Shown: positions 1 through 6,445 of the stretch, piece by piece | How positions within the stretch are numbered: the first letter of the stretch is position 1 | How the letters are laid out: the number at the start of each line of letters is the position of its first letter | Assembly (NCBI RefSeq): GCF_017313335.1 | Contig: NZ_JAFLQW010000667.1 | Coordinates: forward strand, 1-38,662 | Origin: Phormidium pseudopriestleyi FRX01 | GTDB taxonomy: Bacteria > Cyanobacteriota > Cyanobacteriia > Cyanobacteriales > Laspinemataceae | Direction of reading: 5' to 3' | Length of the DNA: 38,662 bases | Notes under the pieces: generated by a model | The model's database searches: none | The model's input: the letters and a program-made list of their open reading frames with translations, nothing else | Told to the model about the DNA's origin: nothing | Made by a program: the position numbers and the translations under genes

Positions 1-18
1 AAATCTAGGGGATGTATC

Positions 19-221
19 GTTGCTACCAAGAGGCTGCCGGAAGGGGTAGAAGCAGGTTCTATCTGCAGAGGGATAAACTTTGCCTTAGAGTTCGGGTACA
101 TTAAGAACATAAGAAACCGCACCGAGAATAGGTGCTGATAAGATAGGCCGTCAGGTCTTTTTAGTAAATTAAAATAACAGACAATCCCGCTAGAAGCCCT
201 CTGGCGGGATTGTTGATTTTT
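19..221 (+). ncRNA. Structured RNA, tandem copy 1
   Basis: No coding frame fits here, but this stretch and the one at 363-557 are diverged copies of one another. The copy opens with an imperfect hairpin (GCTACC at 21-26 against GGTAG at 45-49). A block at 53-81 follows that differs from the other copy by one base. Next come a hairpin GCACC/AGGTGC (loop differs between copies), a short stem AGGCC-GTCA-GGTCT followed by five T, and finally a strong terminator. Stems are kept while loops drift, as expected of a functional RNA. No target gene follows on this strand, so a trans-acting sRNA is more likely than a riboswitch. I do not recognise the family. The 5' end is not defined. Confidence 0.5.
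181..221 (+). terminator. Intrinsic terminator of RNA copy 1
   Basis: ACAATCCCGC (181-190) pairs perfectly with GCGGGATTGT (204-213) around a 13-nt loop, followed by a T-rich tract. The same ten-base stem closes copy 2, with an unrelated loop. Confidence 0.7.
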
Positions 222-362
222 ACCGATGGATTTCCCCAGTAATCAGAGTAAAAGCCGACAAATTCGAGGGGATAGCTACAGGAACGAAGGCCCCAACCCA
301 GACTGAAGAGAACAGGAACTTTAAAACAGTGAATGCCTGATTAAGGAGTGCCTGGAAGGGGA

Positions 363-557
363 GTTGCTTATCCCTAGAGGTAGCAACAGGTTCTATCTGT
401 AGAGGGATAAACTTTATCGGTCAATTCAGTTATATTAAAACCATAAGAAAGCGCACCGAGATTTAGGTGCTTATTAAGACAGGCCGTCAGGTCTTTTTAG
501 TAAAGCAAAATAATAGACAATCCCGCCCGTAGCAATACAGGCGGGATTGTTGGTTTT
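363..557 (+). ncRNA. Structured RNA, tandem copy 2
   Basis: Second copy of the RNA at 19-221, in direct orientation about 334 bp downstream. The first hairpin is here GTTGCT paired with AGCAAC (363-368 and 382-387). Its sequence differs from copy 1 but the pairing is preserved. The block at 387-415, the GCACC/AGGTGC hairpin and the AGGCC-GTCA-GGTCT stem with T-run follow in the same order and spacing. It ends nine bases before the convergent desaturase/SDR gene. Function unknown. Confidence 0.5.
517..557 (+). terminator. Intrinsic terminator of RNA copy 2
   Basis: Perfect 10-bp stem ACAATCCCGC (517-526) with GCGGGATTGT (541-550), then TGGTTTT. It could also limit read-through between the RNA and the convergent gene. 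Confidence 0.7.
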
Positions 558-566
558 GAGTCTGCG

Positions 567-1829
567 TTAGGGCAATGGGTGGTTTGTTTCCGAGGGTTGA
601 GTTCCCTGAATCCCGGGACGGCTAAATAGTTTAAAGTAAACTGAGTTCAACAGTTCTTTGATGGGAAAGGTAATGAAAGTCAGGGGATTAATGGTGACGA
701 TGATGTTCCGATTATCTGCTTTAGCTTGTTTGACAATTTGTTTGGCAACCCAATTGGCAGACATGACCCCAATGGGATTGAGATTACTTTTAAAGGGGCC
801 AAGAATTAATTTTCTAACGATGCAAGGTGCATCTAATCGCCGCAAGGTGACTAAATCACCGAGGGTGCGTTTGGTGAGTTCGTAGAGGGGACTAAAGGCA
901 GGATTTGCTTCAGCTTCGGAGGTGTTAACCCAGACTTCTTTGCGGGCGATGTCTTGATTGGTACGAACGGTGGTGAAAAACAGTTCCATCAAACGCCAGG
1001 AGGAAAAGGTATTGACTTGATAGGAATTAGCGATCGCCTCTGGGGTGCGATCGCCATGCACGTTCATGCCATGATTGAGGATGAGAATATCGACCTTTTC
1101 AAATAAGGCAGCTAAGTCATTTTCGTGACCGATTTGCCAGGTAACCGTGTTAATTTCCAGGGTTTCTGACTCTAGGGTTAAGGCGATCGCCTCGTTGCCA
1201 GAAGTCAGGGCAATAACTTTGGCCCCCGCTTCATGGAGATGTAACAACAGCGATCGCCCCAGGGTTCCAGAGGCCCCGGTAACCGCTACAGTTTTGCCTT
1301 TGAGGGAAAGTGCAGTACCCATAAGTTTGTCTATAAAGGTAAATGTCCCGCAAAAATAAGCATTTTGGTTATCAAAGTGATGTCGCCAGTGGTAGGGACG
1401 ATTCACAAACCATCGCGAGGGTGGCGTGGCAAAAGGACCCGGTTGGTGGGTGAGATCCGTTAAGCGATCGGCCCCCGGTATTCCCGAACCCCGGGCGATC
1501 GCACTCCCTAAAAAGCTCAGGGTATAAAGACACCCGATTCCAGCAACCCAGTGGTGACTCGGGAGAACCAGATATGCCCCTAACCACCACAACAGTCCGA
1601 ACCCCAACATAACCAGGGCCTCGGGTACGTCATTGCGCCAATGCGCTTGTTGATAAATCTCTTCACTCGCTGGGGTGAGATTCGGACGAAAAACGCGATG
1701 ATGCCAAACGTGCAAGCGATAGAGAGGTTGCCAAACATGGGCAAACGCATGATACAAATCTCGTACCAGTTCCGCCCAAAGAATGGAACCGAGTCCCCAA
1801 GCTACTGTTGCAATCCAAATTGGGAGCAT
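567..1829 (-). CDS. Bifunctional sterol desaturase/short-chain dehydrogenase
   Basis: A 420-residue fusion known from cyanobacteria. Residues 1 to about 175 are a membrane fatty-acid-hydroxylase-like domain with several hydrophobic segments and histidine clusters (HVWHH, HWRHHFD) of the kind that hold a di-iron centre. From about residue 177 there is a short-chain dehydrogenase with the nucleotide motif TGASGTLG, an NHG motif in place of NNAG, a serine in the VNTSE segment and the catalytic pair YELTK (YxxxK). The substrate is unknown; the fusion suggests hydroxylation or desaturation followed by oxidation or reduction of a lipid. The ATG start has no strong ribosome-binding site. Family assignment is firm; the reaction is inference. 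Confidence 0.88.
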   Translation of the reverse strand: MLPIWIATVAWGLGSILWAELVRDLYHAFAHVWQPLYRLHVWHHRVFRPNLTPASEEIYQQAHWRNDVPEALVMLGFGLLWWLGAYLVLPSHHWVAGIGCLYTLSFLGSAIARGSGIPGADRLTDLTHQPGPFATPPSRWFVNRPYHWRHHFDNQNAYFCGTFTFIDKLMGTALSLKGKTVAVTGASGTLGRSLLLHLHEAGAKVIALTSGNEAIALTLESETLEINTVTWQIGHENDLAALFEKVDILILNHGMNVHGDRTPEAIANSYQVNTFSSWRLMELFFTTVRTNQDIARKEVWVNTSEAEANPAFSPLYELTKRTLGDLVTLRRLDAPCIVRKLILGPFKSNLNPIGVMSANWVAKQIVKQAKADNRNIIVTINPLTFITFPIKELLNSVYFKLFSRPGIQGTQPSETNHPLP

Positions 1830-2169
1830 AGTTAGTTTAATACACCTTTTTTCCTTTAAATCTAAGGGAATGACCCCTTATCGCCAGAATCGTCAGGGCT
1901 AGTTTGATGCAGAACTCTACCGTGATGGGAGAGCACTCTGCGATCGGCGATCGCCTGCAAATGCCTAAGTTTGCTGTTACACAACTTTACCTGAAATTCT
2001 AATCAATTGACTCCGGATTTCCGAATCACGAGGGAGGAATTTGCCCAATTTCCGGAGAATTGTCGCTTCCATCTCTATCTGTGGGCGGTTTCAGAATCAC
2101 AGAACCGTCTCCTAAACTAAAGCAGAATTTAATACCCTCAAATATCCTTGCGCGTTGAGAGAATAGCCG
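1830..2169. other. Intergenic, divergent promoters presumed
   Basis: This gap lies between divergent genes and should hold both promoters. I see HIP1 octamers and an AT-rich stretch before the SDR (around 2127-2140), but no convincing box pair, repeat or small gene. Confidence 0.4.
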
Positions 2170-2979
2170 ATGAGTGGAAAAAGTTTAGAAAATCAAGTAG
2201 TTTTGGTAACCGGTTCGAGTTCGGGAATTGGGGCGGGGATTGCTGTTGGGATGGGAAATGCGGGTGCGAAAGTAGTCGTAAACTATCGTAGCAGTCTGGA
2301 AGGGGCTGAAAAAGTGGTTGCCGAAATTAAATCCCAAGGGGGTGAGGCGATCGCCATTCAAGGGGATATCAGCAAAGAAGAGGATGTGCAAAAAATGTTC
2401 TCTCAACTGTGTGAACAGTTGGGCACGATTGATATTTTAATCAATAATGCTGGGATTCAGCAAGACGCGAATCTCATTGACATGACCCTAAAACAATGGC
2501 AAAAAGTCATGGATGTCAACCTCACCGGCCAATTTCTTTGTACCCGAGAAGCGGTGAAAGAATTTATGCGGAGAGGAGTGGTTGAAGGGCGATCGCCCGC
2601 TGCCGGTAAAATTATCTTTATCAGTTCCGTTCATGAAATTATACCTTGGGCCGGTCACTCCAACTATGCCGCCTCTAAGGGTGGAATCAAACTGTTTATG
2701 CAAAGTATCGCCCAAGAAGTTGCCCACCACAAAATCCGCGTCAATGGCATTGCCCCCGGTGCCATTAAAACTCCCATTAATGAAGATGCCTGGGATACCC
2801 CCAAAGCCAAAGCCGAACTGCTCAAATTGATTCCCTACAAACGGATTGGCACTCCCGAAGATATCGCCAAAGTCGCCATCTGGTTGGCCTCCGATGAGTC
2901 AGACTATGTACATGGAGAAACCATCTTTGTTGATGGGGGTATGACATTATATCCCGCCTTTGCTGAGGGTCAAGGGTAA
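2170..2979 (+). CDS. Glucose-1-dehydrogenase-like SDR oxidoreductase
   Basis: A complete classical SDR of 269 residues. It has the Rossmann glycine motif TGSSSGIG near residue 15, the NNAG motif near residue 92, a catalytic serine in ISSVHE, and the YAASK motif with Tyr and Lys. The segment from the serine motif through APGAIKTPIN, and the C-terminal DGG motif, resemble the bacterial glucose 1-dehydrogenase group (NAD(P)+-dependent oxidation of beta-D-glucose to gluconolactone). Substrate specificity cannot be read from sequence, so another sugar or polyol is possible. The ATG follows a weak GAGAG. The TnpB element begins directly after the stop codon. Confidence 0.85.
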   Translation: MSGKSLENQVVLVTGSSSGIGAGIAVGMGNAGAKVVVNYRSSLEGAEKVVAEIKSQGGEAIAIQGDISKEEDVQKMFSQLCEQLGTIDILINNAGIQQDANLIDMTLKQWQKVMDVNLTGQFLCTREAVKEFMRRGVVEGRSPAAGKIIFISSVHEIIPWAGHSNYAASKGGIKLFMQSIAQEVAHHKIRVNGIAPGAIKTPINEDAWDTPKAKAELLKLIPYKRIGTPEDIAKVAIWLASDESDYVHGETIFVDGGMTLYPAFAEGQG

Positions 2980-2989
2980 ATCAACTCCA

Positions 2990-3160
2990 GTTTAACTCTG
3001 CTTCAGCGCTGAAACTAGGGATTTCTTTCCCTGTGGCCAGATTCCACAACATGAACTACCTCGCTAGCACGAGATTTTTGACGTTTCCTCGCCCCCAGTT
3101 GCCTCATGCTTCCGCAATCGGTAGCGCTGGATGGCTCCACGTCTAACGAGGTCAGTTCCT
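2990..3160 (-). ncRNA. Predicted TnpB guide RNA scaffold (omega RNA) and right end
   Basis: In IS200/IS605 elements the omega RNA overlaps the 3' end of tnpB and runs to the element's right end, with the guide taken from flanking DNA. Here the stop codon is followed on the same strand by a perfect palindrome TTCAGCGCTGAA (3002-3013), typical of an element end. The guide would then be read from the bases just left of about 2995, towards the end of the SDR gene. Boundaries are inferred from the family. Confidence 0.4.
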
Positions 3161-4295
3161 GACCCCGCGCCCAAATCTCACAGACTTGGGCCGCATTAAT
3201 ATCCCGATCCTCCCGATGACCACATTCTGGATTGGAGCAAACGTGAATCCTATCGCTCAACGTCTTGGGTGTAAGCTGCCAACACTTGGCACATCGTTGA
3301 GTCGGCTTCAGCTTCTGGGTGGGTGCTTCCATAAAAAAGCCTTCCCCCTCCACAAGCTTGTACTTGAGCGCCGATCGCCGCATTCCCATACCTACATCTA
3401 GGATGGAACGGTTAAGACCAGCTTTCTGCTTGTTCTGGCGTTTGCCCTTGCGGGTCATCCCCTGAAGATTGAGTTTCTCCGTAGCCACGATGCTATGACG
3501 GCAGGTGATTTCTGTGGCCGGTTGGTGAACCCAATTCTGACGTTGATTGGCAACTTTGCGCTTCTGTTTGCGGATGCGTTTCTGGGTTGCCAGCCAACGG
3601 CGATCGGCTTTAACTTTGCGTTTTTCAGGTTGGCGCTTCCGACGCAGCTTTTTAGCAAGATGGCGGATTTTGGGTTGAGCCTGGATGAGAAATTGGGGGG
3701 CTTTAATTATCTCCCCAGTGCTCAGGGCGATCGCCACCTTACATCCCAAATCCATGCCTACAATCCCGCTTCCTAATTCCCGTTTGGGTTCACAGGCTAC
3801 AGTGATGGATGCGTACCATTTATCCTGAGGATACACAATGGTGCAGGTGGTGGGATTGCCCCAAGTTCGGGCTTGTCCCCGCATCTGAATTCTGCCTAAG
3901 TTGGAGAGTTTCAGATAGCCATTCTTCCCATCTGTTTCGGCTTTCCACCCCGAGGGACAAGGATATGTCCAACCAGAGTAATGGCGAATGGATTTGAACT
4001 TAGGATATTTTGCCAATCCCTTGAAGAAACGCTGATAGGCAAAATCAACCCGCTTGAGAGTTGCTTGCAACGCATGGGAACCCAGTTCTTTGAATTTGGG
4101 CCAAACTTCTTTGAATTCGGGCAGACTATTTTGCTGCTCAAAATACGAGACAGAGTGACCCAATTGCTGATACTGGGTCTTCCGGTTCGATAGGGCTGCA
4201 TTGTAAAGATAGCAATGCAATCGCCGCCATTCAAACAGTTTGCTTTCTTGGTGGCGATTGGGATAGAGCCGTCCGGTGATGCGTCGGGTTTGCAT
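3015..4295 (-). CDS. tnpB: RNA-guided nuclease TnpB (IS200/IS605 OrfB), no TnpA partner
   Basis: Full-length TnpB of 426 residues. It has an N-terminal helix-turn-helix-like segment, a basic middle region, a split RuvC domain with Asp182 (GMDLG), Glu273 (ATEKLNL) and Asp365 (DRDINAA), and a zinc finger made by Cys335, Cys338, Cys353 and Cys358. All catalytic and zinc residues are present, so the nuclease looks functional. It would use its omega RNA to cut DNA next to a short adjacent motif, helping the element persist. No tnpA lies nearby, so this is a solo TnpB that depends on a transposase elsewhere or is immobile. Its C-terminal tail beyond residue 375 is longer than usual and probably overlaps omega RNA sequence. 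Confidence 0.93.
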   Translation of the reverse strand: MQTRRITGRLYPNRHQESKLFEWRRLHCYLYNAALSNRKTQYQQLGHSVSYFEQQNSLPEFKEVWPKFKELGSHALQATLKRVDFAYQRFFKGLAKYPKFKSIRHYSGWTYPCPSGWKAETDGKNGYLKLSNLGRIQMRGQARTWGNPTTCTIVYPQDKWYASITVACEPKRELGSGIVGMDLGCKVAIALSTGEIIKAPQFLIQAQPKIRHLAKKLRRKRQPEKRKVKADRRWLATQKRIRKQKRKVANQRQNWVHQPATEITCRHSIVATEKLNLQGMTRKGKRQNKQKAGLNRSILDVGMGMRRSALKYKLVEGEGFFMEAPTQKLKPTQRCAKCWQLTPKTLSDRIHVCSNPECGHREDRDINAAQVCEIWARGQELTSLDVEPSSATDCGSMRQLGARKRQKSRASEVVHVVESGHRERNP

Positions 4296-4301
4296 AGAGT
4301 G

Positions 4302-4307
4302 ATTATA
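4302..4307 (-). promoter_or_regulatory. -10 box of tnpB, possibly leaderless
   Basis: A perfect TATAAT lies only six bases before the tnpB ATG. Transcription would therefore start at or next to the start codon, giving a leaderless mRNA. No good -35 box is visible. Confidence 0.5.
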
Positions 4308-4422
4308 CCCTACGGCTAGGCAAAGAAAGCATAAACATCAGCAAGGAACCCTGACCCCATCTCTTTCATCCTTGAATTTCCACCCTAACAACCGCATTTC
4401 CTGAGCGATCGGGAGCCTCAAC

Positions 4423-4540
4423 GAGACATCAGATTGAACTTACCTCTACTCTATACGGTCATCACTCACAGGAAGAAGAACGAGACATCAGATTGAACTT
4501 ACCTCTACTCTATACGGTCATCACTCACAGGAAGAAGAGC
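4423..4540. repeat. 59-bp tandem duplication, two copies
   Basis: A unit beginning CGAGACATCAGATTGAAC occurs twice head to tail with a 59-bp period and near-perfect identity. Identity this high points to a recent duplication. The unit has no coding frame worth reporting, and two copies without a spacer are not a CRISPR array. Confidence 0.85.
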
Positions 4541-4603
4541 GAGCGATGTGCCGCAATCCAAGGTTTTTGGATATGGATCCATGAACCCACTAATTTAGGA
4601 CTG

Positions 4604-4712
4604 CTATAGCGGTTCTAAATGAATTTAGCAACTGGATCGGCTCCCCTCTCCCTTCAAGGGAGAGGGGTTGGGGGTGAGGGTCCATTCGCAAAATGATTTA
4701 GGTTGGCTATAG
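4604..4712. mobile_element. MITE-like palindromic element
   Basis: Imperfect 17-bp inverted repeats bound the element (4604-4620 starting CTATAGC, and 4696-4712 ending GCTATAG; about 13 of 17 match). They enclose a 25-nt near-perfect hairpin at 4643-4667 of the CCCCTCTCCC...GGGAGAGGGG type, which is common between cyanobacterial genes. It encodes nothing and resembles a non-autonomous element. It sits just downstream of the broken ubiquitin-like gene. Confidence 0.5.
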
Positions 4713-4726
4713 ATACAGGATTAGCA

Positions 4727-5824
4727 TCAGCCCGCCAACGAAGCCACCATAAACACAAGCGTATCGCCAGTGCATATGTGATTTTCGCTAACAGTTAAGT
4801 CATCTTTTAAGAGCTTGTTTTGTGTTCTGTTCATCATTACATAGTCTACCGACCAACCATTGGAAAATTCATTAGGAAGACCCAACTTCTGGACAAGAGA
4901 TATTTTCAATATCTTTAACAAGAGATCCTTTGGAACAGTGGTAGTCAATCTTTGGCCCGTGTTAAGGATGAGAACTGTAATCTCTATTTCCTCTACAGTA
5001 GATGACAGCGATATAGCGGTAATTGGGATAACTTGGGCTTATTGTTATTTACAAATTGTTGAAGCACTGCTCGTAATTCCCCTAATTCATCCCGCACAAG
5101 CTCCTCCATCCGTTGCAGCACCCGCTCCACATCTTCCCGGTGCGCCAATTTCGGCAAATACTGCTGAATTTCCTGAAGGTTCGCCAAAGTTGCCCCATGC
5201 AAATCCAACACCATCCCCGCAAACGCTTTCGGGTCATCCTTCAACACCTGTACACAAATACTTGCCAAAATTCGCCGCCAACTCCCCCGCCAACGCCGCC
5301 ACTACCTCCTTATACTTCGCCCTTTCCCCAGGCAACATCCCTCGCCGATAGCCCCACGCCACCAAATCCTCACTCAAATCCTGCCACTGGTCCACCTTCA
5401 AAACCTGGTAGTTGCTGAACCCTTCCGGAGCTTGGCTAAACAAGTCATGAAGCTGCTCCTCCTGCAAGGTTTCAAACACATTAATGCCCTGCACCCGCTC
5501 CAACCAATAGGCTTCCACCCCATCCGCCAACCCCTGCAATCCGGCGCGCAACTTCGGGAACTGGGGGATGATGCGCTCCTCTAAAGTTTTCCCCACCGTC
5601 CGTCCCGCCGCCTTCGCTCAATCCTCATTCCGCAACACCTCCCCATGATTGCGAAACCGCTCCCTCAACGCCCCTAAATGATTCGCCTCCATCCCCGCCA
5701 AAAAATTGCCCACCATCCCCCAAAGCGGCCCACCAGCGGCCACCGTCAGCATAGCCAGCAAACCCACCAGCGCCGTTTCCCCCAATAGGCTTTGATTCAC
5801 CTTGAGCCACTGCTTCGCATCCAT
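4727..5824 (-). pseudogene. Broken gene: hydrophobic N-terminus, helical middle, C-terminal ubiquitin-like domain
   Basis: Three open segments read as one gene of about 366 codons. The ATG at 5824 follows GGAGG. The first segment ends at an in-frame TGA (5618-5620) inside ...RNED-stop-AKAAGRTVGKT. The second continues in the same frame to about 5245, where a frameshift moves the sense reading into another frame (residues VLKDDPKAF onward). A second shift near 5040 returns it to the original frame. N-terminal features are a hydrophobic Gly/Ala-rich stretch (VGLLAMLTVAAGG) and then amphipathic helices. The last ~95 residues look ubiquitin-like (EsaB/YukD type): strand ITVLILNTGQ, strand TTTVPKD, a helix, and a final CTGDTLVFMV strand. 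The N-terminal half resembles those of cyanobacterial NB-ARC/TPR-type proteins as I remember them. Function unknown. Confidence 0.6.
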
Positions 5825-5997
5825 CCTCTGTACCTCCACCACTGCACCTATTTTACTGAAGGTTCCTCAACTTGGGGAGGATTTGTCAGCAAGAAGTGGG
5901 TACGAACAGCCCTATCCCGGTTCATGAATTTCACCGCAACGGACGGGAGCAATTAGAATAGAAACGTGAATCTTGCTTAACTGGAGTGTTTGACATA

Positions 5998-6210
5998 GTG
6001 TCATCGGAATTAATCTCGACCTTCAGAGCGCTGAGTCGTTCAGATAAGTTCTATATCATGCAGATTCTGCTCTCAGAATTAGCCCAGCAGGAAACCAGTC
6101 TGATTCAGTCTCAGCAATCTTACCCCCTGTGGTCGCCATATAGTGCAGATGAGGCAGCAGATACAATGTTAAAAGTGCTAGAGGCGTCTCAATCTCAAGA
6201 TCATGGGTAA
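5998..6210 (+). CDS. Small antitoxin-like protein, partner of a retropepsin-like gene
   Basis: About 70 residues, helical N-terminal half (LISTFRALSRSDKFYIMQILLSE) and a SYPLWSPY segment near the middle. As I remember it, small proteins of this type in cyanobacteria precede, and slightly overlap, a gene for a retropepsin-like aspartyl protease. The overlap is present here (ATG of the next frame inside the stop region). The GTG at 5998 has a GGAG 11 bases upstream; a GTG at 5986 is the alternative. The role is unproven; a regulatory or antitoxin-like function is inferred only from the two-gene layout. Confidence 0.6.
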   Translation: MSSELISTFRALSRSDKFYIMQILLSELAQQETSLIQSQQSYPLWSPYSADEAADTMLKVLEASQSQDHG

Positions 6211-6349
6211 CCCTGAACGATATCCATTTTTATCTGGTAATCCAGCATTAGGTGAAGCTAGTTTTCGTCCAGATCTGCCTTTGACTTTGGTTTACCAGGA
6301 GAGTTTCCCTCCACCCCGGATGGCACCTCCACCCGTGCCACCGCGCTAG
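6203..6349 (+). pseudogene. Truncated retropepsin-like aspartyl protease, N-terminus only
   Basis: The 48-codon frame overlaps the preceding stop by eight bases and opens with NPERYPFLSGNPALGEASF. I recognise this as the start of a family of cyanobacterial retropepsin-like proteins whose catalytic motif is DTGA. The frame departs after LPLTLVYQ into a proline-rich tail (PPPRMAPPPVPPR) with no DTG. The tail coincides with the start of the repeat shared with the region before tacA, so the gene was probably cut by that rearrangement. Recognition is from memory and not checked. Confidence 0.45.
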
Positions 6350-6380
6350 GGATACGCCCCCAGCCAGAACCCGTTCATGG

Positions 6381-6427
6381 TTGACATCCGGCAAATTAGC
6401 CCTATATCCTTAATTCATCGCTTTTAT
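6381..6427 (+). repeat. Repeated leader, copy A, upstream of the AIPR gene
   Basis: A ~47-bp sequence starting TTGACATCCGGCAAATT and ending CTTTTAT is repeated at 8285-8330 with few changes. It starts with a consensus -35 hexamer, and a TATATC lies 16 bp downstream (15 bp in copy B), so it may be a mobile or duplicated promoter. It ends 18 bases before the likely AIPR start. Weaker similarity extends upstream (about 6301-6380 against 8217-8284). Confidence 0.6.
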
Positions 6428-6445
6428 GTAACGACCTCTAAATAT

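Noticed and set aside
100-150. GCACCGAG...GGTGC resembles the 3' end of a Cas9 tracrRNA
   Set aside because: Only a short stem matches; there is no anti-repeat, Cas9 or array, and the rest of the RNA is different.
4423-4540. Possible CRISPR array
   Set aside because: Only two 59-bp units, head to tail with no spacer, and no cas gene nearby.
4860-5351. 163-codon plus-strand ORF, proline-rich
   Set aside because: It is the antisense shadow of the broken ubiquitin-like gene; composition follows from the other strand.
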